A DNA stretch of 64,000 nt from Epinephelus fuscoguttatus (Eukaryota; Chordata; Actinopteri; Perciformes; Serranidae): positions 18,504,907 through 18,568,906 of the forward strand of contig NC_064756.1 in the NCBI RefSeq assembly GCF_011397635.1, given 5' to 3'. Below, in pieces: positions 13,240 to 23,031 of the stretch (positions within the stretch are counted from its first letter, which is position 1; the number at the start of each line of letters is the position of its first letter). The position numbers and the translations under genes are program-made. The notes beneath the pieces were generated by a model. It worked only from the letters and a program-made list of their open reading frames with translations. It searched no databases and had not been told where the DNA came from.

Positions 13240-13530
13240 TCATTTATTTTCCATAACTGCTTGTCCTGTTAGGGGTCGCAGTGGGGCTGGAGCCTATCCC
13301 AGCTGACATTGGATAAGAGGCAGGGTACACCCTGGACAGGTCACCAGACTATCACAGAGCTGACACATAGAGACAGACAACCATTCACACTCACATTCAC
13401 ACCTACGGACAATTTAGAGTCACCAATTAACCTGCATGTCTTTGGACTGTGGGAGGAAGCTGGAGTACCCTCAGAAAACCCACGCTGACACAGGGAGAAC
13501 ATGCAAACTCCGCACAGAAGGGCCCCCACC
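13240..13530 (-). repeat. tRNA-derived SINE, family A, head-truncated copy
   Basis: Same body as the full copy at 22640-23031: shared phrases include 'ggctggagcctatcccagctgacat', 'gggtacaccctggacagg' and 'catgtctttggactgtgggaggaagc'. The element reads on the minus strand with its tail at the low-coordinate side (attcatttattttcc). The tRNA-like head is missing, so this is a 5'-truncated insertion. Confidence 0.75.
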
Positions 13531-13640
13531 CTGGGTTCATTAACAAAGATTCAGTTATACATATACTATAATAAAGAGCCCTAAGAATGACATTTTTCTG
13601 TAGGCCAACACGGAAGTTGGCACTGTACTGGTTCCTTCGT

Positions 13641-13804
13641 CAGAATCAGAATCAGAAATACTTTATTGATCCCCGAGGGGAAATTATTTATGTTACAGTT
13701 GCTCCTTGCAAGAGAGGAAAGATACGTGAAAATATAAGAAATTTAAACAGTAGTATTAACAAATATATAGTTAAATAAACAGGAATTATTAACAAACATA
13801 AACG

Positions 13805-13844
<40 letters not shown>

Positions 13845-14577
13845 TATATTGTAAACTGAACAAGATTATTTACACAAACAGAATATATACAGTCAGGGTG
13901 AAATGGGGTTATTGCACAAGTTAAATTAGATTATTGCAGTGTGGGGAAAAAGTCTCAGGGACACTCAGAGGGAGGAGTTGTACAGTTTGATGGCCACAGG
14001 CAGGAATGATTTCCTGTGACGCTCAGTGGTACATCTTGGTGGTATGAGTCTCCCACTGAAAGTACTCTTGTGCCTGACCAGCACATGGTGGAGTGGGTGT
14101 GAGACATTGTCCAAGATAGTTCGTAGCTTAGACAGCATCCTCCTCTCTGACACCATCATCAGAGAGTCACACTCCGTTCCCACAACGTCACTGGCCTTGC
14201 GGATCAGTTTGTTGAGTCTGTTGGCATCTGCCACCCTCAGCCTGCTGCCCCAGCACACAACAGCATAGAGGATAGCACTGGCCACCACAGACTCGTAGAA
14301 AATCCTGAGCATAGTCCGGCAGATGTTGAAGGACCTCAGTCGCCTCAGAAAATAGAGACGGCTCTGGCCCTTCCTGTAGAGAGCGTTAGTGTTCTTAACC
14401 CAGTCCAGTTTATTGTCAATGTGTACCCCCAGGTACTTATAGTCCTCCACAATGTCCACACTGACCCCCTGGATGGAAACGGGGGTCACCGGTGTCTTGG
14501 TCCTCCTCAGATCCACAGCCAGTTCCTTTGTCTTTGTCAAGAAGCTGATGGGATTTGTCCGTTGAATTTTGGACAAC
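13641..14577 (-). mobile_element. Non-LTR retrotransposon (LINE), 3' fragment with reverse transcriptase C-terminus
   Basis: An uninterrupted minus-strand frame (14576-13965, about 200 residues) carries the C-terminal half of a LINE reverse transcriptase and following region. Landmarks are KTKELAVDLRRTKTPVTPV, YKYLGVHIDNKLDW, GQSRLYFLRRLRSFNICRTM and AILYAVVCWGS. After the stop comes a 3' UTR with a (TA)n tract (about 13807-13850), then the tail at 13658-13677, which in element sense reads ctcggggatcaataaagtat, and finally a short attctg-type repeat. It looks like the L2/CR1/Rex-like (Jockey) group. It is 5'-truncated near 14577, as target-primed insertions usually are. The open frame suggests a fairly young copy. 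Confidence 0.85.
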
Positions 14578-14879
14578 TGCGGAAAATAAGCTCTGTGGCA
14601 AACAAACGTTCTTAATACTTACACCTTTTGTTCAGCAATATAATTTTCAGAAACGAACACTGCTTTGATGATTATTGAAGCTTAAATACAATTGCCAGAA
14701 TTAAAAAGCTAACATTATGCTATGAACTAAATTAACTACCCTACAGTCGCATGACCTATAACGTCATCACCATAACAAGACTGTAAAGCTGTGTTTGCTG
14801 CAAGGAAACTATAAAGAAGAGAGGTCATGGCGACAGTGACAGCTTTTGAGGAGCCAGTATTTACATAAAATAAGCATCA

Positions 14880-14990
14880 CCCTGCCTCTCGCCCAGTGTC
14901 AGCTGGGATAGGCTCCAGCCCCCCCGCGACCCTCAAGAGGATGAAGCGGTTAGAAGATGGATGGATGGATGGATGGATGGATGGAAGTAA
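14880..14990 (+). repeat. tRNA-derived SINE, family A, tail-only copy
   Basis: Only the last part of the family A body is present (cagctgggataggctccagc, then ccgcgaccctcaagaggatg), followed by a (GGAT)n tail from about 14957 to 14986. The strong 5' truncation fits reverse transcription that stopped early. Confidence 0.75.
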
Positions 14991-15586
14991 GCATCACGTA
15001 ATGTGTGTTTTTTAATCTAGTGGAAAGATTTTTCAGTCAAACTTGAAACAATAAAGATATGATTGCTTTAAGTGTGAACTGCCGTGCCCGCTCCATTGAC
15101 TCCAGTAGAACTGACACTGAAGTCTGGCTCTAAGAATGCTGTCACTGCTGCTGTACTCATGACCTTTTGTAGTTTCCAGGGTTCGCTGCGGCTCGGCCTG
15201 GTGACTTTCTGTAGTCTCATTTAGCCACCTGTAGGCAACTGCCTTTTTAAGACACATAGAAGCTTCAGAGTTCACAAGCAGGGTATCTACTGACATATTT
15301 TATGTTATAGAATAAAATGTGAAAGTCTCCTAAGCTTGTGTGAGCCAAAGACCTTATTTCAGGCATCTAACCAAAAACCTTTTGAATTTGAGACAAGGGA
15401 ACCATTTAGTGGTGAAATGCTGTCTCATGTCCAGGTTTTAGGATTCATTCCTACACCTAAACACCTATGCCTGGTGCTCCCTCAGCAAAAAACCAGCGCT
15501 CCAAGCTTTGCTCTGGCTCTCTCGCACACACACTTGCGCTCACCCCAGATGGTTTCTGCACACTTTGCTTCTGCTTTACAAGGGGC
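14991..15586. other. Intergenic stretch with no supported feature
   Basis: A+T-moderate DNA between a SINE tail and an RTE LINE end. Short open frames on both strands resemble nothing I know. Confidence 0.4.
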
Positions 15587-15912
15587 TGGCTGGGCTCAGC
15601 CTTAGAGATGGGGTAAGGACCTCAGACATCCGGAGGGAGCTCGGAGTAGAGCCGTTGCTCCTGTGTGTCGAAAGGGGTCAGTTGAGGTAGGGTCAGGCTC
15701 AGGAGTTGAGGTAGGGTCAGGGTCAGGAGGCCCCGGGGCAGACCCTGCACACTGGAGGATTACATATCTCATCTGGCCTGGGAATGTCTTGGGGTCCCCC
15801 AGGAGGAGCTATAAAGCATTGCTTGGGAGAGGGACGCCTGGAATACTTTTTTCAGCCTGCTGCCTCTGCGACCTGGCTTTGGATAAGCGGTTGTAAATGG
15901 ATGGATGGATTG
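15587..15912 (+). mobile_element. RTE-type LINE, 3' end fragment
   Basis: The text runs 'ggctcagccttagagatggg', 'ctcagacatccggagggagctcgg', 'ggccccggggcagaccctg', 'ctggcctgggaatgtcttgggg' and ends 'ggataagcggttgtaaatgg' with (GGAT)n. This is the degraded C-terminal coding region and tail of the RTE-like elements common in fish. The normal middle part is replaced by a repeated aggtagggtcagg block (about 15684-15730), so the copy is both truncated and internally rearranged. Confidence 0.75.
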
Positions 15913-16039
15913 ATTTACAACACTTTACACTCCATTTCCTCACACGTTTTTACATGACTGATTTAACTGACTGACATAGATTTGCAGTAGTTCTTTTTTT
16001 TTTTCTCATACAATAAATAATTGACCACCATCCACTGCA

Positions 16040-16262
16040 TCAGTTTCCCTCTTTATCATGGCCTATGAGCCGGGTAATGGCAGTATGTTCTTCTTCAATA
16101 TATATTTTTTCTTGTAACTGAATCAATGATCTGAAACTTCCACCACTGTGTGAACAAGATGTATCATTGATTAAGGTATGGAAAACATTTTCTGAAATAC
16201 CATCATGAGTATTCTTTAATTCTCCTTTTTCCAAATCAACAGCAGCATTGTTCCCTTCTCCT
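16040..16262 (-). CDS. Possible terminal exon of an unidentified gene
   Basis: On the minus strand a 72-codon open stretch starts right after a good acceptor (pyrimidine tract and ACATCAG just above 16262) and ends in TGA at 16040-16042. The peptide has a balanced, protein-like composition with segments such as GELKNTHDGISENVFHTL, SGGSFRSLIQLQEKIYIEEE and TAITRLIGHDKEGN. I do not recognise it. About 35 bases past the stop is a run of about 12 A in minus-strand sense (15997-16009), which could instead mean an old processed retrocopy. No partner exon was found upstream. It may also be chance. Confidence 0.3.
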
Positions 16263-17128
16263 GATGTAAAGAGGCAAAGGAAATATCTCAGACATCATCA
16301 TAATGACGAATGTCAGACTTGGCAGTTGATGTGAACTGTGACACCATCTGTCATCACAGCAGACAATAATAGTGACAGTGACAACAGGAGATGTTTACAG
16401 TGTGAAATAATTTCCACACAGGACACCTTTCTTTGAAACAGGAGCAGCCGGATTCTCAGCACTTAGAGTCAATGTGTCTGTGCTGATAGGAAGTTGAAAA
16501 CAAAGATGCAGGGATTCAGGTGACTGCTCGACAAGTATATCATCCTAAAACATACAGGCACAAAAATATGAGAAAGTAGGTCCATTGTTTTAGCCATGCT
16601 AGCAGCAACACTCTAGGTATGGTAACATTGGTCAGTTATTCCACTCACCATTTTAGTCCAGATTGAAATATCTCTATGAATACTGAATGGATTGCCATGA
16701 AATTTGTACACACTAGTAGATCCTAGAGGATGGATCGCAAAGGTGGCTTCACAATCACTCTATAGAGGACCCTTTGGTGTCCCTACATGTCAGCTTTATT
16801 TAAAATGTTTTGACACCTGTTTTCTTTGCAATGCCAGGAGTTCCCAGAAACGTTAACACGTCACTAATCCTCTTATGGGTTTTCCCATGCCATGTATTTC
16901 CTGGTAACATTGGCACATTATACTTTCTGTTTCTCGAGAATGTGATCAAACTTGAGTGCTGACTTTTTACATACCGTTGATGCAAAGCTGCCTACAGAAA
17001 GACAAAGACATAAAAGGTTACACACTCTGTGTGACTCCAAAAAAGCACCACTTCTCATAAGCCGTCTGGAGAAGACAGAACTGTTTTCATGATTCAGACA
17101 TTTGTATGAGCTCCAGATCTGTAAAACC
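16263..17128. other. Upstream region of the GIMAP gene, with a repeat fragment
   Basis: Around 16660-16760 the phrase 'gaatggattgccatgaaattt' begins a fish repeat also found near 37660 and 38080. The rest (16770-17128) is the likely promoter and 5' leader of the GIMAP gene; I cannot place a TATA box or a transcription start. Confidence 0.35.
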
Positions 17129-19984
17129 ATGGCCTTCAGTGCTCTGAGGCGAAGTCAGAGGGATGGCAGAGGCATAGGCAGAAACACTGCAAGGAGCGAG
17201 AACACAGGTAATCTCCTCTTTCTTGTCTGTTTTAGTCTTTTTTATTTATTCAGCTATACTTGCATTATTTGCTTTCATCCTTTGAATGCCTGGGGCTATA
17301 TTCACAATGCTTCCTAGTACAAAGAGTTCATCCTAGTGACAAAATTATATGAAAATTCCTAGCATTAAGACATTTTCTAAGAATTTTCCCTTGAAGGTAA
17401 GACGTCCTGCTTAAGATTAAAGTTATTCACAAAGCATTTTAGCCCTTAAGAGACTTCTTAAGGTAAAAAAAAATAACTGCTAGGAGTAGAGAGACGGATT
17501 TTCAAGGGGCTTAAGAGTTTCTTAAGCAGAGGAGAAAAAGCAGAAAGACAAAGAGTTAGGAGAAATATTCTCAAAACGCTGACACAGCACTGATGACTTG
17601 GGTTGTCTCAACCTTTCATCAGTAGAATGATAACACAAACAGTGTCAACACTTTCAGTCTCATATTGTAATGCAGGTCATTTCATTTCCACTGGATGTCC
17701 ACATCCTGCAGGCTAAAAAAAAACAGCCTGTCAGTGACAACCAATCTGTAAAAGGAATGTGTCATAGCTTGCAATGGGGTCAACCACACCTCCTCTGTCC
17801 CTTCCTTGCTCAGAGTTGTTCTGATAATTTTCCTACATCCTAAGCTGGGACTACATACTTAAAATTTTTAGGCTAAGTTAGGAGCTATCTGCGAGTATCC
17901 TTAGATTTTTTTGTGAATTTTGACCATTATGTAGGACAAATTAATCTAGATTAAATCATAGAAAAGTACCTAAAAACCCAAACATCTGACTGAAAATTAA
18001 AAAACAAAATATATTAAGGTTACCCTATTGATGATTTAGTAAAGATCATGTAATTGTCGACATAGAAACGCATTATTTGAAATTATTTATTCTACTTACT
18101 CTTTATTCTTCTGTGTTGTACATGTCAGTTATATACAGTAATGATATCTTTACAAACTTGACAGTTAGTTCAAAGCCTTTCTATTACATTTTATCATTCT
18201 TATATTCTTTTCATTCTCGATACTTTTAATGCTGCCATGTCCTAATCTGGGAAACATTGCATGTATTACATTGTTGAGACAATCTGTGTTTAATTTATGC
18301 TACATATATGTGTACTGAATTACAGAAGACAACGAGGCTAAAGCCCAAATTTTGGTTTGTTTTCGATTGTTTAATCAGTACGCAGACAGTACAGTATCAT
18401 TTAAAAAGGACAGTTTGTGCTTTTTGTGGGAATAATATGCTTCAGCTATGGCCAAAACCACAAACTCTGCTACTACCAAACAGTTTCCGGCAGTAGCAGC
18501 ACTACAAGTAGCAGCAGACTTAGCCTACTAGATTGACTACATTTCACAGTAGTGTGGTTTTAGCTTAGCTGTTTTCTTAACCTAATGGCTTTTAAATGGC
18601 TGAGCTCTTTCATTGATCAGGGGCTGTATTAACAAACATTCTGAGAACACTCTTAGAGAGCACCTAACTTAGCCTAAACATTCTTAGCAAAGAGTGGGAA
18701 ATTCTCAGAGCAACTCCGAGCAAGGAAGGGACAGAAACTCTTTAGTATAAGTGAGGAGGTGTGGTTGATCCCATTGCAAGGTATAATGCATTCTTTTACG
18801 AGATGTGGGTGGTTAAGCCCACAAGGTGTGCACACCAAGTGGAGCAGAAATGAACTGCATCACAATATGAGACATGCTGTTTGTGTAATCACTCTGCTGA
18901 TGGAAGCTTGAGACAGATCCAAGTCGTCACTGCTGCACTGCTGACAAATACCTTCACTTTAATTTCACTTTCATTTCTGGCATAAGATGGTTACCACTAA
19001 ACGTATTTCTCACTTTATTTTGTAGATGAAGAAATCCGAATGGTGCTGATCGGAAAGACAGGAAATGGGAAGAGTGCATCGGGAAACAACATTCTAAATC
19101 GAAAGGCCTTTACGTCAGTCCTCTCTCCACAGTCTGTGACGTCAGAGTGTGAAAAGGCCAAAGGGATGGTGGATGGACGCAGGGTCGCAGTCATCGACAC
19201 ACCAGGAATATACGACACAAAGTACAAAGAAGATGAGGTGCTCAGGAAGCTGAAAGAGTGCATCTCTTTCTCCGCTCCCGGCCCACACGTGTTCCTGATT
19301 GTGGTCAAGTTGAGCAGATTCACAGAGGAAGAACAGAAAACTGTTGAACTTCTGCAGCAGGTGTTTGGTGACAAAGCTGCAGATTACTCCATGGTTCTCT
19401 TCACTCATGGTGACCAGCTGGGACAGACAAAAATTGAAGACTTTTTTAGAAAAAGTCAACAACTTAGCCATTTGATCAGAAAATGTAACGGGCGGTATCA
19501 CGTCCTCAATAACACACTGTCCGATAACAGTCAGGGGCCGCAGCTGCTCGCAAAGATAGTAAAGATGATCGGTGAAAATGGAGGAACGTTTTACACAAAT
19601 GAAATGTTCCAGGAGGCTGAGAAAGCGATCCAAGAACAGCAACTAAAGATTTTGATGGCCAGTGCCGAGCAAAAACTCAGAGAAGAGGAACAACTGAGGG
19701 CGATGTTTGAAGGAGAGCGGCTGCAGAAAGAGCTGAATAATCTCAATGATGAGTACAAACGAAAATCGCGAGAAAAGGCAGAGAGGAAAAACAAATTCAT
19801 TCACACTGGTCTGGTCATAACAAGTGCTGAAGTGGGTATTGCAATCGGTGCTGGGGCAGCAGCTGTTGGAGGTCCAATTTGCATCGCCGTCGGAGCAGCG
19901 GTGGGCGGAGTAGTCGGGGCTGTAGTGGGAGTCTTAGCACCAGCAGCAGTGATAGCTCTGAAAAATAAATGCTCTGTTCAATAA
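17129..19984 (+). CDS. GIMAP/AIG1-family GTPase
   Basis: Two exons, 17129-17207 and 19026-19984, join in frame (ENT-DEEIRMVLIG) to give 345 residues. The ATG at 17129 sits in a strong context (aaaaccATGg). GTPase motifs are clear: P-loop GKTGNGKS (residues 36-43), DTPG (84-87), the AIG1-specific stretch PGPHVFLIVVKLSRFTEEEQ (111-130) and THGD as the G4-like motif (153-156). Residues about 205-275 are charged and likely coiled coil. Residues about 282-340 are Gly/Ala/Val-rich and hydrophobic (GAGAAAVGGP, AVGGVVGAVVGVLAP), a likely membrane-insertion hairpin. GIMAPs act in lymphocyte survival and organelle or pathogen-vacuole membranes in mammals; fish carry many lineage-specific copies. The exact orthologue is not assignable. 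The stop overlaps an AATAAA (19980-19985). Confidence 0.94.
17293..17935 (-). mobile_element. Terminal-inverted-repeat transposon (family T), internally deleted copy in the GIMAP intron
   Basis: The left part (ggctatattcacaatgcttc, later 'gttattcacaaagcatttta') matches the reverse complement of the right end of the element at 27718-28927. The right part (ggtcaaccacacctcctctg, ttgctcagagttgttctga, taagttaggagctatctg) matches the reverse complement of its left end. Both ends are therefore present with the middle deleted, inserted in opposite orientation to the 27.7-kb copy. Confidence 0.65.
18622..18810 (+). mobile_element. Family T transposon, left-end fragment
   Basis: The stretch ggctgtattaacaaacattc, then agagcacctaacttagccta and 'gaggtgtggttgatcccattgc', matches the left end of the element at 27718 in the same orientation. 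The matching right end is absent. It is a second, separate copy in the same GIMAP intron. Confidence 0.6.
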
Positions 19985-20226
19985 AAGATGAAGGCCACTG
20001 CATTTACATGGCCAGTGTGCTGAAGAATAGAAAAGCACTGACCAAAGAACTGACACAGCTTCCTGTCACAGATCAACATTATAGTTACTTTGTGGTCTGA
20101 TATAGGAAAGCGGAAGTTAAAGCTGCACTGATGTGTAAGGGGAAAGAGATCAATCGTAGTGACAAATGCAGAGATAATTATCACAGCCTCTGCAGTTCCT
20201 CTCAGCTTGATGGAGCACTGTAGTTT
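19985..20226. other. GIMAP 3' flank
   Basis: Non-coding sequence after the GIMAP stop. The AATAAA overlapping the stop could serve cleavage near 20000-20010, which would leave almost no 3' UTR; a more distal site is possible. Nothing else seen. Confidence 0.35.
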
Positions 20227-20445
20227 CTCTCAGTTATTTTTTTCAGATTTACAGCCCACACATTGACTTTTTTGGGGCTTTTATGCCTTTAATGAACAGG
20301 ACAGTGTGAAAGGGGGAGAGAGAAAGAATGACACACAGCAAAGGGCCGCAGGCTTGAACTGAACCTGCGCCTGCTGCAGTAAGGACGAATCCTTTTTTAC
20401 CTGGGGCGCCTGCTTTATCCACTAAGCCATCGACGCCCCCACATT
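20227..20445 (-). repeat. tRNA-derived SINE, family B
   Basis: In minus-strand sense the head reads gatggcttagtggataaagc (A-box-like, D-arm region), followed by a B-box-like 'ggttcagttcaagcc'. It then continues 'tgtgtgtcattctttctctctccc' and ends 'cattaaaggcataaaagcccc'. The two internal Pol III boxes about 60 bases apart mark a tRNA-derived SINE, a known abundant type in fish. Confidence 0.75.
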
Positions 20446-20854
20446 GACTGTTTTGGTTGCCTTTCATGTTTCATTGCCCTGTACCTGCACAAAATTAGAT
20501 TTTGGTTGTGTAAAAGCCAAAAGAGGTGTTTCCCCCAGGAGCTGGTGGAGACCAAACCAGAGCTAACAGCAGAATATTGGACTTATATATGTCAGATGGA
20601 CGGAAAAACAATTCCAAATGAATGCTAATACTTCTTAGTGTCTTCTCAATGTGCAAATAGTTTAATTAATGAATGTTTAAGGCAGTCTTTCAGTTATATA
20701 TATTACAGCTGCTGAATACCTTTGTACTCTGTAGTTTTACAGCCAAAATACATGGAGAATGGGTGCGGTGCAACATGTTTGCCGCAGCATGTCGCACATG
20801 CTGACCATGGATGCTAATTTTATGTGGCCCTCCAACAAGTAAAAACCACTTTAG

Positions 20855-21165
20855 GGTGGCAGTAGCTCTGCCCATAGGGACTTGGGTTGAGAACTGGACA
20901 GTTGCCGGTTCAAGTCCCCGTATGGACCACGTACAGAGCGTGGACTGGTGGCTGGAGAGGTTCCAGTTTGCTTCCTGAACCCCCAACTGCCTGGGGAGCC
21001 TGTCCATGGGCAGCCCCCTCACTCTGATATCACTCCATTTAATGTATGTATAGGTCCTGTTTGTGCATGTGTGTGTATTTCCAGCCTGTGTGTATATGAC
21101 AACAGAGTGAAAAAATCTGTTTCCCCTGCCGCCTCAGGGATTAATAAAGTAAATCTTCTTCTTCT
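20855..21165 (+). repeat. tRNA-derived SINE, family C, with LINE-like tail
   Basis: The head is ggtggcagtagctctgccca with a B box 'ccggttcaagtcccc' near 20907-20921. The body includes 'gcctggggagcctgtccatggg'. The tail at 21133-21152 reads ctcagggattaataaagtaa and is followed by cttcttcttc. The tail matches the LINE tail at 13658-13677 at 17 of 20 positions. Confidence 0.75.
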
Positions 21166-21538
21166 AAAACTTATTAAAAATTGAGTACAATCTGTTTAAA
21201 TATGGTTGGGATAAATTTTGCCTCATTGTGGCATAGGCAATGTGTTGCAGCAGAGCACCCTTGTGGGTTTTTATATTTCACATTAAAATAAATCAATCAA
21301 ATCAATGCATCCTATAGTTAAAACAATGCAGTTGATTAATTCAGTAGCAATTCAAATAGCCCAGCTTCCAAACCCTGCATAATCAACTGCATTAGCACCT
21401 GGCAAAACTCAATATGCACATAGTATGGTATGCAACCACATGCTACAAAGTCTATGGCCGAAAAAAACCTGCCTACGTGACACGCTGCACCCATGCCCCA
21501 CACATTTTGGCTGAAGAAGACTTTTTGTTTATATTTTT

Positions 21539-21583
<45 letters not shown>

Positions 21584-22639
21584 CCCTCAACAACAAACCA
21601 AATTTGTGCACAGTGAAAGCAGACAAAAAGCAGCTTTTGAAAGTTAGTCATCCGTTTGCATGTGTGTGCGTGTGTGTGTGTGTATCTGCGTGGGAAGCCT
21701 TCGGGGGACAAGTAACAGTCAGCATTTTTAAAAAGTGTCTTTGGCTATGAAGTGGCTGCGATGACATCAAAGTGTTTTTTCTATCGATGTCAAAAAGCAG
21801 TTTCAGGCAGATGGGAAGTGGATGTGTAAAGAATTGCACACAATGAGCGGAAACACTGCAGGCAAATCCACATTGGACAGCACTCCTGTGTAATACACAC
21901 ATAAAATGCACACTAACGTACAAACTGTGGTGGGGTAATGGTTTAATATGTGTGGAAAAAATAAAACAACACTGTCAATGACCTGTCTCTTAGTCCATCT
22001 TTCTCATCTTTGTGTCTCTTTTGTTCAAAATGACTTTGTGTCTCACTCTCCGCTGACAGCTGGACTCACTGGCCCTCAGGGAAAATGACCATCTCTCCTC
22101 CAATGGACTGTATTGTGCACAGAGGAGCTACACATCACTCTGACGCTGCATATGCCTACACACTCACACAGGGCGCATAAATGTAGAGTCATTTTCTCGC
22201 TCTTACTTGTAACACACACACACACACACAAAGGCCACAACAAGAACTATTTTAAGGGGTTTTCTCATGCGGTAGTAATTGTTCCAAAGGCCACAGAGTA
22301 CAATAGAGGTCTACAGTTAACAGCTTGGTGTGCTGTGACATTAGAGACACGTAAGTGGCTTGGGGTGAATCTGTCTTTGGAAATTAAATTCAGCAACTCA
22401 GACGAGCTCATTTTAAGCACAGACAGGAAGAAAAATGCAGCGTGCATGTGTGCCTGAGCAATACTGCATTTTGTGTGCATCCTAATGTAGTGTATATATG
22501 TAGGATTTTTGTTTCAAATGCCTTTTATACCAACAAGAAAATGCACTTTATACACCGCACAGTAGTCCCAGACAGTAAAGCAATATTGTTGTGTACATGT
22601 TGAGACTTACAGTACCTCCATCATTGTGTTTTAATGCAC
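21166..22639. other. Intergenic stretch with microsatellites
   Basis: It contains (GT)n at 21543-21581, a second G/T tract at 21659-21682 and (CA)n at 22211-22230. Open frames across these tracts are low-complexity. No exon recognised. Confidence 0.6.
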
Positions 22640-23031
22640 ATTCTTTATTCATTCATTCATTCATCTTCTAACCGCTTCATCCTCTTGAGGGTCGCGGGGG
22701 TCTGGAGCCTATCCCAGCTGACATCGGGCGAGAGGCAGGGTACACCCTGGACAGGTCGCCAGACTATCGCAGGGCTGACACATAGAGACAAACAACCATT
22801 CACGCTCACATTCACACCTATGGACAATTTAGAGTTATCAATTAACCTAGTCCCGAATCTGCATGTCTTTGGACTGTGGGAGGAAGCCGGAGTGCCCGGA
22901 GAGAACCCACGCTGACACGGGGAGAACATGCAAACTCCGCACAGAAGGGCTCCCACGCCCGGGATCGAACCGGCAACCCTCTTGCTGTGAGGCGAGAGTG
23001 CTAACCACCACACCACCGTGCCACCCACATT
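22640..23031 (-). repeat. tRNA-derived SINE, family A, near full-length copy
   Basis: Read on the minus strand it starts ggcacggtggtgtggtggtt, giving an A-box-like 'gtggttagcactctcgcc', and the B box 'ccggttcgatcccggg' follows. The conserved body comes next (gtttgcatgttctccccgtg, gactctaaattgtcc-type region, cagctgggataggctcc), then 'aggatgaagcggttagaagatg' and an (ATTC/GAAT)n tail at 22646-22664. This is the best reference for the other three copies at 13240, 14880 and 32430. Confidence 0.85.

Noticed and set aside
19142..19642. Open frame of 166 codons on the minus strand
   Set aside because: It is the antisense shadow of the GIMAP second exon.
20855..20925. tRNA gene candidates from A-box and B-box matches (also at 20227, 22640, 32430, 58441)
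   Set aside because: The matches continue into repeated bodies and tails and lack a full cloverleaf. They are SINE heads.
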